From positions 1-64,000 of the forward strand of contig DATCBU010000081.1 of NCBI GenBank assembly GCA_036511675.1: a stretch of 64,000 nucleotides of DNA. Direction: 5' to 3'. This stretch comes from Chersky-840 sp036511675. Its GTDB lineage: Bacteria; Actinomycetota; Acidimicrobiia; Acidimicrobiales; UBA8190. Below, in pieces: positions 32,361 through 40,696 of the stretch; within the stretch, counting starts at the first letter, position 1, and each line of letters starts with the position of its first letter. A program made the position numbers and the translations under genes. The notes beneath the pieces are model-generated. The model was not told the origin of the DNA. It saw nothing but the letters and a program-made list of their open reading frames with translations, and made no database searches.

Positions 32361-34349
32361 ATGACAGAGTCGCTGCAGTTCCTCGGGCTCGTCGCCCTGC
32401 TCTTGCTCGGCGCGGGGGGGTGGGGGACCGTCGCCGTCGGCGCCCTGGAGCGGGCGGGGTGGGACACCGCACGCCAGGAGATCGGCCCCGCCCTCCAGCT
32501 CGTCCTGGGCGTGAGCCTCTTCCTGGTCGTGGGCGGCGTCCTCGTGGCCTGCGACGTGGCGCGCTTCGATGTCCTGCTGTCGTGGCACCTGGTCGGGGTG
32601 GTGCTGTTGCTGACGCGGTCGGGCGTGGGCATCCGACGCCTGAGAAGCCTCGATGTGGCCACCGTGCTCTACGGACTGGCGGCCGGCGTGGTCGGGGTGG
32701 TGCTCGTCGTACTGTCGGTGGGGATCGCCATCGGCTCGCCCTTCTACAACGTGTTCGACGACGATGCCGCCTACGTCTATTTCGCCCAACGCCTCTTGAG
32801 CACGGGAGGTCTGATCGACCCCTTCAATGCCCGGCGGATGACGAGCTACGGCGGGGCCACGCTCTATCAGTCGTTCTTCCTCCATGCCTTCGGGAACACC
32901 GCACTGCGGGGCTTCGAGTTCACGTTCGCGGCACTGCTGCTGATCGTCGTGGCCGTGGGCACCATGAAGCGACGGTGGCTGGCGCTCGGGATGGTGGTGG
33001 TGGGCTTCGGCGTCCTGCTGGGCCACGGCATCGGGCCCGTGCAGAATCTGAGCCCCACCCTGTCGGCGGCGGCGCTCTCCCTCGGTGCGTACCAGCTCCT
33101 GGGAAAAGTCCGGAGCTCCCCCCAGGCCGACCAGCCATGGCTGTATGTCGCCATCGGCGTGGTGCTCGGCGGGATCCTGGCCCTGCGCTTCTACTACCTC
33201 ACCTCGGTGGCCGTGGCCGCCGTCATCGCCATCGTGGTGGCTCGGGGCCGGCGCTCGGTGAAGCCGATCCTCCTCGTCGTCTGCGTCGGCACCGTGTCGG
33301 TGAGCGGCTGGGCCGTGGCCCTGTACCGGTCGTCACGGACACCGTTGTTCCCCCTGTTGGAGGGGAACTACAACCCTTCGTACCCCGTCGGGCCCAATCC
33401 GCTGTCGTCGGGCGTCGCCAGCTATGCGCGCCAGGTCTGGAGCGTCGTGAAGGGGGACGACGTCGGTTGGGTGGCACTGGCCTGTTTGGCCGTGGCCCTG
33501 AGCGCGCTGATCCTGCGGTTCGGCGATCGTCAGGTCATGGTGGTGCTGCTGGCGGCGGGGGTGGGGTGCCTGGCCCAGATGTTCGTCTTCACCGTGATCT
33601 TCTCGGGCTTCGCCGCCATCGAGATCGACCGGTTCGAGGGGCCGAGCACGTTGGCCGGCGGGCTCTTCGCCCTGGGCGCGTTGTGGCCACTGCGCGAGCC
33701 CCGGGCGTCGTCGTCGCACGCCCGACACCTATCTGCTCCCGCCACGGCCGCGCCCGGCGCGTCGGCGTGGCGCCGGGTGGCGCCGGGGGCGTTGACCGTG
33801 GTGCTATTGCTGGGACTGGCCTCGCTGATCTTCGGGGGGACGGCGGGTGTCGTGTGGCGCTCTTCGACCACGCACATCCGATCGGGCATCCACGTCCTGC
33901 GCGGGACCATCGGCTTCCCCGATCGCTACACCGACGTCGAAACGCAGTACGCGCAGCTCGACGCCGCGATCCCACCAGGCGCCAAGGTCCTGGCCGCGGT
34001 CGACTACCCGAGCCTGCTGGGATTCTCGCGGTACCAGTTCGCCACCCTCGACCTGGCCGGCAGTGCCTCGCCCCTCCCGCACATGCCCTATTTCCAGGGT
34101 GCGGCGGCCAAGGTGGCCTATCTCCGGCACCTGGGGTACGACTACATCGTCGCCGACTCCGTGACCGCCCACGGGCTCTACCAGTTCCAGCCGTGGGAGA
34201 ACGATCTTCGTTCACCGCGCTACAACTACCGCGCCTGGGCACCGTATTTCATCGACTGGATGAGCTCGATCACCAGCCTCGAACGCACCGACGCCTCGGC
34301 GGTGCGGTACTTCGGGTCTCTGGCGCTCATCCCGATCCGGGACCGCTGA
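32361..34349 (+). CDS. Polytopic membrane protein of unknown function (GT-C-like)
   Basis: This 662-residue protein has about twelve helices over residues 5-510 and a soluble C-terminal domain of about 150 residues. After the third or fourth helix comes a loop FYNVFDDDAAYVYFAQRLL, with consecutive Asp residues followed by a Tyr/Phe-rich helix, as in GT39-like and other GT-C enzymes. I cannot assign a family. The C-terminal part (VDYPSLLGFSRYQFATLDLAG, then YDYIVADS) resembles the extracytoplasmic ends of such proteins but lacks the GWxATVDG beta-pattern of the YfhO-like genes here. It follows the Gfo/Idh/MocA gene and is the last gene of the envelope island. Confidence 0.6.
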   Translation: MTESLQFLGLVALLLLGAGGWGTVAVGALERAGWDTARQEIGPALQLVLGVSLFLVVGGVLVACDVARFDVLLSWHLVGVVLLLTRSGVGIRRLRSLDVATVLYGLAAGVVGVVLVVLSVGIAIGSPFYNVFDDDAAYVYFAQRLLSTGGLIDPFNARRMTSYGGATLYQSFFLHAFGNTALRGFEFTFAALLLIVVAVGTMKRRWLALGMVVVGFGVLLGHGIGPVQNLSPTLSAAALSLGAYQLLGKVRSSPQADQPWLYVAIGVVLGGILALRFYYLTSVAVAAVIAIVVARGRRSVKPILLVVCVGTVSVSGWAVALYRSSRTPLFPLLEGNYNPSYPVGPNPLSSGVASYARQVWSVVKGDDVGWVALACLAVALSALILRFGDRQVMVVLLAAGVGCLAQMFVFTVIFSGFAAIEIDRFEGPSTLAGGLFALGALWPLREPRASSSHARHLSAPATAAPGASAWRRVAPGALTVVLLLGLASLIFGGTAGVVWRSSTTHIRSGIHVLRGTIGFPDRYTDVETQYAQLDAAIPPGAKVLAAVDYPSLLGFSRYQFATLDLAGSASPLPHMPYFQGAAAKVAYLRHLGYDYIVADSVTAHGLYQFQPWENDLRSPRYNYRAWAPYFIDWMSSITSLERTDASAVRYFGSLALIPIRDR

Positions 34350-34356
34350 GCGCCAC

Positions 34357-34857
34357 TCAGAAGATCCCCGCCGCCAGCCCGGCCGCCAGGGTCGCACCCA
34401 GATCGGCGGCTCGGTCCAGGTCGCTCGGTGTCGTGGCGCCCACCACGGTCACGGGGGGAAGGACGCGGCGCCAGCGCAGACCAGCCGTGATCCGCTCGAC
34501 ACTGGACAGCGCCCCTTCGATGTCGGTGTCTCCCTTGACCACCACGGCGTAGGAGAGCCCGGCCGTGCGCTCCAGGCACGGGTGGTACACACGTTCGAAG
34601 AAGTCCTTGAGGGCGCCGGACATGTACCCGAAGTTCGCCGGTGTGACGAGCAGGACACCGTGCGCCCACAACACGTCCTCAGGCCCGGCATCGAAGGCCC
34701 CCAGGACCCGGAGCGTCACCTCGTCGCCGACGGCGCCGACCGCCGCGGTCACCGCCGCCTCGCACAGGACCCGGGTCGAGCCGGTGCGCGAGTGGAAGAC
34801 GACGAGCAGGTGGCGACCGGTGGCGGGCTCACCGGCCCCCGAGACGCCGTCGGGCAT
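34357..34857 (-). CDS. Flavodoxin-like NAD(P)H-dependent FMN reductase
   Basis: This 166-residue protein starts with LLVVFHSRTGSTRVLCEAA (about residues 17-35), the phosphate-binding loop of flavodoxin-fold proteins. TPANFGYMSGALKDFFERVY near residue 74 is the flavin-contacting segment of NADPH-dependent FMN reductases and WrbA-like proteins. It probably transfers electrons between a nicotinamide cofactor and FMN, or to a quinone. It lacks a signal peptide. The start is fixed by TACGAT six bases upstream on the same strand. It is divergent to the DHA2 exporter across 60 bases, so the two may share regulation. Confidence 0.75.
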   Translation of the reverse strand: MPDGVSGAGEPATGRHLLVVFHSRTGSTRVLCEAAVTAAVGAVGDEVTLRVLGAFDAGPEDVLWAHGVLLVTPANFGYMSGALKDFFERVYHPCLERTAGLSYAVVVKGDTDIEGALSSVERITAGLRWRRVLPPVTVVGATTPSDLDRAADLGATLAAGLAAGIF

Positions 34858-34863
34858 GGGTCG

Positions 34864-34869
34864 ATCGTA
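34864..34869 (-). promoter_or_regulatory. -10 hexamer TACGAT for the FMN reductase gene
   Basis: On the - strand TACGAT ends 6 bases before the ATG at 34857 in the 60-base divergent region. A leaderless transcript is predicted. Confidence 0.4.
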
Positions 34870-34917
34870 GGGACATGGCCGTCACGGGGTCGGATCGGCC
34901 CATGGCATCATCGACAG

Positions 34918-36432
34918 ATGCCGGGCGACACCAGTACCACCACCGGAGCGGACACTCTCACCGGGCCCGGGCGAGCCGTGTCGTCGGGCATGGTCCTCGC
35001 CCTGGTGTGCGTGGGGCAGTTCATGGTGGTCCTCGATCTCTCCATCGTGAACGTCGCCCTTCCCTCCATGCAGCGCGATCTGGGCTTCTCGACCTCGAGC
35101 CTGCAATGGGTCGTGAACGCCTACGCCCTGTCCTTCGGGGGTTTCCTGCTCCTCGGTGGACGCGCCGCGGACCTGTTCGGCCGGCGCCGGGTCTTCATGC
35201 TGGGCCTGTTCCTGTTCGCCGGGGCGAGCCTGGTGTGCGCCATCGCCCAGAACCAGTTCATGCTGGTGGGGGCCCGCGCCCTGCAGGGCCTGGGCGCGGC
35301 CGTCCTCTCTCCTGCCACCCTGACCATTCTCACCATGACCTTCCGGGCCCCTGCCGAGCGCTCACGTGCCCTCGGGATCTGGAGTGCCATGGCGGCGGTG
35401 GGGGGCGCCTCGGGAGCCCTGCTCGGGGGCGTCCTCACCGACCTGCTGTCGTGGCGGTGGATCTTCTACATCAACATCCCCATCGCCGCCGCCGCCCTGG
35501 TGGCCGCCCGGGTCGTGTTGGTGGAGACCCGGGCCGAAGGCGAACGCCCATCGCTCGACGTGCCGGGCGCCATCCTCGTGACGGGGGGGCTGTCGGCCCT
35601 CGTCTACGGCGTGGCGGGGACGAGCACGCATTCGTGGGGTTCCGCCAATACCGTCGTGCCCTTGGTGATCGCGGGCGCATGCCTGGGGGCATTCGTCGTG
35701 ATCGAGACCACCGTGGTCCGGGCGCCGCTCGTGCCCTTCGGGCTGTTCCGCTCCCGGGCGCTCACCGCCTCCAACCTGGCCATGTTCTTCGCCGGGGGGG
35801 CGATGTTCTCGATGTGGTTCTTCGTCTCGCTCTACCTGCAAGACGTCTTGCGGTTCTCGCCGCTCACCACCGGGCTGGGCTTTCTCCCTCAGACCGCGGC
35901 CATCGCCATCGGAGCCCAGATCAGCTCCCGGCTCGTGCCGCGCTACGGACCGCGCCTTCCGCTTCTCGTCGGAGTCCTCATGAGCGCGTCCGGCCTGGAG
36001 TGGCTGTCGCACGCCGGGCCGACGGGGTCGTACTGGGGATCGGTCTTCGGGGGCGCCGATCTCGCCACCTTCGGCATGGGGCTCGCCATCACGCCCCTGG
36101 CCTTCGCCGCCACCGCCGGGGTGGCACAGTCCCAGGCGGGCCTGGCGTCAGGCGTGTTGAACACCAGCCGCCAGATCGGCGCGTCGGTGGCCCTGGCCGC
36201 ACTGGCCACCATCGCCGCCGACCGGACCCGGTCGTTGCTGGCGTCGGGAGCACGCGGCACTCCGCACCCCGTCGTGCACGAGGCCGCCGCGCTGACCGCC
36301 GGGTTCTCGCGGGGCTTCCACGTGTCGGCGCTGATCGCGCTGGGAGGTGTCGTGGCCGGGGTGTTCATTCCCCGCCAAGGACGAGCCGCACCCGCCGTGG
36401 TCGAACCGACGACATTCGGTCAGTCGAACTGA
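34918..36432 (+). CDS. MFS drug:H+ antiporter of the DHA2 (14-helix) group
   Basis: This 504-residue protein has about fourteen helices. QFMVVLDLSIVNVALPSMQR (about residues 37-56) carries motif D1 of DHA2 carriers with the membrane Asp. Motif A is GRAADLFGRRRVFMLG, motif B is ARALQGLGAAVLSPATLTIL, and motif C-like GGASGALLGGVLTDLLSWRW follows. Members such as EmrB and QacA expel lipophilic drugs or export lipids. ATG at 34918 is the first start before a short polar N-terminus. The last 13 bases overlap the stop region of the convergent dimethylformamidase-like gene. Confidence 0.88.
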   Translation: MPGDTSTTTGADTLTGPGRAVSSGMVLALVCVGQFMVVLDLSIVNVALPSMQRDLGFSTSSLQWVVNAYALSFGGFLLLGGRAADLFGRRRVFMLGLFLFAGASLVCAIAQNQFMLVGARALQGLGAAVLSPATLTILTMTFRAPAERSRALGIWSAMAAVGGASGALLGGVLTDLLSWRWIFYINIPIAAAALVAARVVLVETRAEGERPSLDVPGAILVTGGLSALVYGVAGTSTHSWGSANTVVPLVIAGACLGAFVVIETTVVRAPLVPFGLFRSRALTASNLAMFFAGGAMFSMWFFVSLYLQDVLRFSPLTTGLGFLPQTAAIAIGAQISSRLVPRYGPRLPLLVGVLMSASGLEWLSHAGPTGSYWGSVFGGADLATFGMGLAITPLAFAATAGVAQSQAGLASGVLNTSRQIGASVALAALATIAADRTRSLLASGARGTPHPVVHEAAALTAGFSRGFHVSALIALGGVVAGVFIPRQGRAAPAVVEPTTFGQSN

Positions 36433-37982
36433 CGCCAGTTGGCCACCGACGGCTGCGCCGACGAAGCCGGGCCGGCGCCGAAGAGCGCGAAAACGTTCTC
36501 CATCATCCGCCACAGCACCGTCGTGACCCCGGGGATGGCCGGGAACACGATGTTGGGGTCGATGCCCGGCGCGTCGGAGAGCCTGCACACGAACATGGCC
36601 GATCCGGTGGCGAGCACGCCGCCCCCGTTCGGTGCCGTGTAGTACGTCATATCCGACACGCGCCCCCGGCCACGGTTGGCGACCGGAGAGTGGGCCAGGA
36701 TCATCACGTTGCTCGGCCCGCTCAACCCCGGTTCGTAGCTGTCGTACTCGCCCTGGACCACCCGCGCCAGATGCTGCCCGTTGGCGAGACCCGTGCCCGA
36801 GAAGAGCCAGGCGCCGGCGTCGGCGACGACCATGTCCGCCATGGCGCCGATGTCGGCATACTGCGAGCCCACGAGCTCCTGCTCGGGCCGCGGCACGGGA
36901 CCGTCGGGCCAATTGGCGGTCACCTCGGCGGGGTCGGTCCCCCACAACGGGTCTTCCTTGGCGAAGTCGGACTTGTAACACACCTGGTGCCTGTCCTCGC
37001 CCAGGGGTGAGGGCTCGAGACGGATGTGGCGGTAGACGGCGTTGGCCCCGAGAAAGGCCAGGTTCACCCCCTCCGCCAGCGCCTCGGCCGCGCCGTCGCG
37101 CATCGTGCTCGACCAGTACTCGTCGTGGCCCAGGCTGAACAAGCACCGGTGGCGGGCCAGACGCCCCGGGACCTGGTGGAGGTCGATGTCGGTGAAGTAG
37201 GTGACGTCGAGCCCCAGGCTCTCGGCCAGGAAGATGAGCGGGAACTCGTTGCCGGTGAAGTCCGGTGCCCCCCATCCCCGCTGGTCATAGGGCCGGTCGA
37301 ACGACACCACGCGCGACCGGTTGGCGGCGCCGGACTCGCCCACGCGCGCCGTCCCGGGGCCCACGTACAGGCTCCGGCCCCCGAAAGCGTTGTACGCCTG
37401 CCACGTCGTGACCGAGTGCATGATGGCGAACGCCGCGGTGCTGTCGTCGTCGCGAACGCACAGAGGGATGTACCCCGCCGTCGTCCCGTTGTCGCTCCCG
37501 GTCAGCTTGAACAGGTATGCCCCCGGCGCCCACGCCTGGTCGATCTCGACGCGCACCGTGGGCCGCCACTGGCACTCGACCATGTTCGTGCCCGGCGCCA
37601 CCGTGGGGGGCGGTTGGGCCGGCCCTCCGGCCAACGGCGTTGATCGCCACACCAGCCGACCCCCCAGACCCCCGTAGTACCCCATGCGGTAGAGCTCGAC
37701 GCGGTAGGGGACCGGCGGCGGATCGATGCACAACGTGACGACATCCCCCCGCACCGCGCTCACGTGGTCGCTGTAGCCCCAGATGCGACTGGTGGCGCTC
37801 ATCACCCAGTCGAGCGTCCCGGGAAGTTGGTTCTCCGCCACCACCCAGTCCGCCGACGGCACCACCACGCCACTGTCGAGGGTGACCGTACGGACCGTGG
37901 AGGCCTCGGGCACCGCGGCACCGGGGCGCGGCGCTTCGGTGCTCGGTGGGCCGTCGTGGGGTCGGCGCGCCAAGCGGCGCAC
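36420..37982 (-). CDS. N,N-dimethylformamidase-large-subunit-like protein, probably Tat-exported
   Basis: From the first in-frame start (GTG 37982) the protein has 520 residues. It resembles the C-terminal domain family of the dimethylformamidase large subunit, with the pattern NAFGGRSLY near residue 200, SFDRPYDQRGWG, then EYWSSTMRDG in the region FSLGHDEYWSS, and TGSAMFVCRLSD near the end. In actinobacteria such proteins are often exported and their substrates are unknown. Upstream of the GTG the same frame encodes a twin-arginine signal (see 37983-38171) but has no start codon. The annotated start is therefore probably not the native N-terminus. It is divergent to the radical SAM gene. Confidence 0.65.
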   Translation of the reverse strand: MRRLARRPHDGPPSTEAPRPGAAVPEASTVRTVTLDSGVVVPSADWVVAENQLPGTLDWVMSATSRIWGYSDHVSAVRGDVVTLCIDPPPVPYRVELYRMGYYGGLGGRLVWRSTPLAGGPAQPPPTVAPGTNMVECQWRPTVRVEIDQAWAPGAYLFKLTGSDNGTTAGYIPLCVRDDDSTAAFAIMHSVTTWQAYNAFGGRSLYVGPGTARVGESGAANRSRVVSFDRPYDQRGWGAPDFTGNEFPLIFLAESLGLDVTYFTDIDLHQVPGRLARHRCLFSLGHDEYWSSTMRDGAAEALAEGVNLAFLGANAVYRHIRLEPSPLGEDRHQVCYKSDFAKEDPLWGTDPAEVTANWPDGPVPRPEQELVGSQYADIGAMADMVVADAGAWLFSGTGLANGQHLARVVQGEYDSYEPGLSGPSNVMILAHSPVANRGRGRVSDMTYYTAPNGGGVLATGSAMFVCRLSDAPGIDPNIVFPAIPGVTTVLWRMMENVFALFGAGPASSAQPSVANWRQFD

Positions 37983-38171
37983 GGCGGCGCGTGGCCCGAA
38001 CTGCTCACCCAGGCCCCATGAGGCTCCCCCGAGGGCAGCGAGGCCCAGGCCCGCCCCCGTGGCGCGCAGGAACCTCCGCCGGGTGACAGCCGTCTCGCGG
38101 TGGGTGTCTGGACCCTCGACATCACCTGAGCGGCCAGGAGGAGATGTCTCCGGGGGACCGATGCGCCCAGA
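37983..38171 (-). other. In-frame twin-arginine signal without a start codon
   Basis: The frame of the dimethylformamidase-like gene stays open back to a TAG at 38172-38174. From about 38093 it reads TAVTRRRFLRATGAGLGLA then ALGGASWGLG, a textbook Tat signal (RRxFL, hydrophobic core, small residues). No ATG, GTG or TTG is in this frame. An ATG at 38120-38122, preceded directly by GTG, is in another frame and would join the signal if one base were missing between about 38120 and 38093. Either the gene is frameshifted, the read has an error, or an unusual start is used. Confidence 0.7.
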
Positions 38172-38208
38172 CTAAGCGGGCCCTCCACCAGGGCGCGCGC
38201 GGGTATGA

Positions 38209-38222
38209 CGAACGTATGTTCG
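38209..38222. promoter_or_regulatory. Perfect LexA (SOS) box CGAAC-N4-GTTCG
   Basis: CGAAC, GTAT, GTTCG is a perfect match to the actinobacterial/Bacillus-type SOS box core. It overlaps the candidate -10 TATGAC (38204-38209) and the ATG at 38216, so LexA bound here would block the transcription start. No second such box was noticed in the window. Confidence 0.8.
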
Positions 38223-39307
38223 ATATGCTGGTTCCCGTGGGCGACCCGGTGGCGTTCCGATGGAAGAAGGCCGACGACGACGGCGGTCAGCCCATGCTCT
38301 TCGCCGAGGAGGAGCTCGTCGACCGGCACCTGGGCATCGGCGAGTACCGGGGCCTCGAGTTTCTGCACGTCAATGCCCGACGGTTGATCAACGAGGTCCC
38401 GGCCGGGTCGCACATGCCGTTCCGCTTCACCATCAACGCCTACCGGGGGTGCAGTCACGCGTGTGCCTATTGCTTCGCCCGGCCCACCCACGAGTATCTC
38501 GGGCTGGGGATGGGCGAAGACTTCGAGCGCAAGCTCGTGGTCAAGGTGAACGCCGTCGAGCGGGTGCGAGCCGAGCTTCGTTCCCCCCGTTGGAATGGTG
38601 CGCACATCGCCATGGGCACCAACACCGACCCCTATCAACGCGCCGAGGGGCGGTATCACCTCACGCGCGGCATCGTCGAGGCACTGGGCGAAGCCCGGAA
38701 CCCGTTTTCGATCCTGACCAAGTCGACCCTGATCCTGCGCGACCTCGACCTTCTCGTCGCCGCCGCGTCGCGCACCGACGTGCACTGCAACCTGTCCATC
38801 GGCACGCTCGACGAAGACGTGTGGAAGGCCACCGAGCCGGGCACCCCCCATCCCCGGCGCCGAGTCGAGGCTGTGCGCCGGCTCAACGATGCGGGCATCC
38901 CCACCGGAGTCCTGGTGGCGCCGATCATCCCCGGATGGTCCGACGCGCCCGAACAACTCGAGGAGGTGGCCGCGGCGTGCGTGGAAGCCGGCGCCACCTT
39001 CGTCACGCCCATCGCCTTGCATCTCCGGCGGGGGGTGAAGGAGCACTTCCTGGCTTTCGTCGAGCAGCACCATCCCGCCCGTCACGACGCCCTGGCGAGG
39101 CGCTATGCCCGCTCGGCCTACCTCTCACCCCGCGAACAAGCGGTCATCGCGGCGCGCCTCCACGCCGTGGTGGTGCCGGACCGACGCCGCCGGAGCGCAG
39201 CCGACACCTTCGGCCACCCCGCGTCCCCCGCGCCGGCCCCGAGGGGGGCCGTCGTGCCGGCGACGACCACGCCGGCGGAGCAGTTGCCGCTCCTGCCTCC
39301 GCTGTGA
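38216..39307 (+). CDS. Rv2578c-family radical SAM protein
   Basis: This 363-residue protein has an N-terminal segment of about 60 residues, then the radical SAM core. NAYRGCSHACAYCFARP carries the three cluster Cys (79, 83, 86) that hold the 4Fe-4S cluster and bind SAM. Downstream it has MGTNTDPYQRAEGRYHLTRG, SILTKSTLILRDLDLL and VAPIIPGWSD, typical of the SplB-like Rv2578c group. SplB repairs UV spore photoproduct, so a DNA-lesion role is plausible. ATG at 38216 lies 6 bases after TATGAC; ATG at 38225 is an alternative. The SOS box over the start predicts induction by DNA damage. The C-terminal ~45 residues are Pro/Ala-rich. Confidence 0.88.
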   Translation: MFDMLVPVGDPVAFRWKKADDDGGQPMLFAEEELVDRHLGIGEYRGLEFLHVNARRLINEVPAGSHMPFRFTINAYRGCSHACAYCFARPTHEYLGLGMGEDFERKLVVKVNAVERVRAELRSPRWNGAHIAMGTNTDPYQRAEGRYHLTRGIVEALGEARNPFSILTKSTLILRDLDLLVAAASRTDVHCNLSIGTLDEDVWKATEPGTPHPRRRVEAVRRLNDAGIPTGVLVAPIIPGWSDAPEQLEEVAAACVEAGATFVTPIALHLRRGVKEHFLAFVEQHHPARHDALARRYARSAYLSPREQAVIAARLHAVVVPDRRRRSAADTFGHPASPAPAPRGAVVPATTTPAEQLPLLPPL

Positions 39308-39313
39308 CCGGGG

Positions 39314-40564
39314 TCACTCCTCGATGAGGCGCCCATGGAGGTAGTCGTCGTAGGCGCCGAGATCGAGCAGACCGTGACCCGAATAGGAGAACAGGATGAC
39401 CTCCTCCTTCCCGGCTTCGCGCGCCGCCAGAGCCTGGTCGATCACGGCCCGGATGGCATGGGCGGTCTCCGGGGCGGGGATGGCGCCCTCGGTGCGGGCG
39501 AATTGCAGGGCAGCGTCGAAGACCTTGCCCTGGGGGTAGGCCACGGCGCGCATGCGACCGTTCTTGACGAGGTTGCAGATGATCGGCGCATCCCCGTGGT
39601 AGCGCAGACCCCCGGCGTGGATCGAGGGCGGTATGAAATCGTGGCCCAAGGTGTACATCGCCAACAGCGGTGTCATGCCCGCGGTGTCTCCGAAGTCGTA
39701 TTCGAACCGACCCTCGGTCAGGGTGGGGCACGACGAGGGCTCCACGGCCAGGAGGTCCACTCCCGCGTCGGGAACGAAGGGGAGCGCGATCCCACCCAGG
39801 TTCGAGCCACCACCGCATGAACCGATGATGATGTCAGGGCGCTCCTCGCCCGCCAGTGCCAGTTGCTCCTTGGCTTCGAGCCCGATCACGGTCTGGTGCA
39901 ACAGCACGTGGTTGAGGACCGATCCCAGCGAATAATGGGAATCGTCGCGACCCACGGCATCACGCACGGCGTCGCTGATGGCCGACCCCAATGAGCCTGG
40001 GTGCTCGGGGTCGTCGACAGGAGAAGCCTCGACATCGGCGCCCCACACCTCCATCATCACGCGGCGGTAGGGCTTCTGTTCGAACGAAGCCCGCACCATG
40101 TACACCTTGCACTCCAGGCCGAAGCGCGAGGTGGCGTACGCCAGGGCGCTGCCCCATTGCCCCGCACCTGTCTCGGTGGTGAGGCGTGTGATTCCCGAGG
40201 CCTTGTTGTAGAAGGCCTGCGGCACCGCCGTGTTGGGCTTGTGCGACCCCGCCGGCGACACCGATTCGTCCTTGTAGTAGATGCGGGCCGGTGTCTGCAG
40301 CGCCGCTTCGAGGCGCGTGGCGCGCACCAGGGGTGTCGGCCGCCACGAGCGCAGCACGTCGAGCACCTCACCGGGGACGTCAATCCACGGCTCGGCGCTG
40401 ACCTCCTGGGCGATGAGCGCCATGGGGAACAACGGGGCGAGGTCGTCAGGCCCGACCGGCTGCCGGGTCCCGGGGTGCAAGGGCGGCGCCAGGGGCTCGG
40501 GCAGGTGGGGGACGACGTTGAACCAGGCTTCGGGGATCCGGTCGGCGGTGAGGATGGTGCGCAT
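39314..40564 (-). CDS. trpB2: TrpB2-type tryptophan synthase beta-like PLP enzyme
   Basis: This 416-residue protein is longer than TrpB1 enzymes and has the TrpB2 N-terminal extension (RIPEAWFNVVPHLPEPLAPP). The PLP Lys is K109 in SPAGSHKPNTAV, the phosphate-binding loop is GSCGGGSNLGG, and TETGAGQWGSALA matches the family. It condenses indole with serine, or uses O-phosphoserine in archaeal relatives. No trpA or other trp gene is adjacent, which is usual for TrpB2. ATG at 40564 has a perfect GGAGG at 5-6 bases. It ends only six bases after the stop of the convergent radical SAM gene. Confidence 0.9.
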   Translation of the reverse strand: MRTILTADRIPEAWFNVVPHLPEPLAPPLHPGTRQPVGPDDLAPLFPMALIAQEVSAEPWIDVPGEVLDVLRSWRPTPLVRATRLEAALQTPARIYYKDESVSPAGSHKPNTAVPQAFYNKASGITRLTTETGAGQWGSALAYATSRFGLECKVYMVRASFEQKPYRRVMMEVWGADVEASPVDDPEHPGSLGSAISDAVRDAVGRDDSHYSLGSVLNHVLLHQTVIGLEAKEQLALAGEERPDIIIGSCGGGSNLGGIALPFVPDAGVDLLAVEPSSCPTLTEGRFEYDFGDTAGMTPLLAMYTLGHDFIPPSIHAGGLRYHGDAPIICNLVKNGRMRAVAYPQGKVFDAALQFARTEGAIPAPETAHAIRAVIDQALAAREAGKEEVILFSYSGHGLLDLGAYDDYLHGRLIEE

Positions 40565-40603
40565 GAAAACCTCCGAGGGACTGGGCGTACCGTTCCATCG
40601 GCG

Positions 40604-40609
40604 ACTGTA
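40604..40609 (-). promoter_or_regulatory. trpB2: -10 box TACAGT for trpB2
   Basis: On the - strand TACAGT lies about 40 bases upstream of ATG 40564 and predicts a short leader that carries the GGAGG ribosome-binding site. No -35 consensus is visible. Confidence 0.35.
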
Positions 40610-40696
40610 CCGGCGGGCTCGGCGGCCGTCCCGGGCTGACGCGGGGCGCACTCGACACCGACACCGGCCCCGCGCGCCATCTGCGAACATGACTCG

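Noticed and set aside
37802..39085. 427-codon frame on the - strand over the radical SAM gene
   Set aside because: Covers the radical SAM coding region in antisense; the cluster Cys motif fixes the + strand. Only its ATG at 38120-38122 is of interest, for the Tat signal problem.
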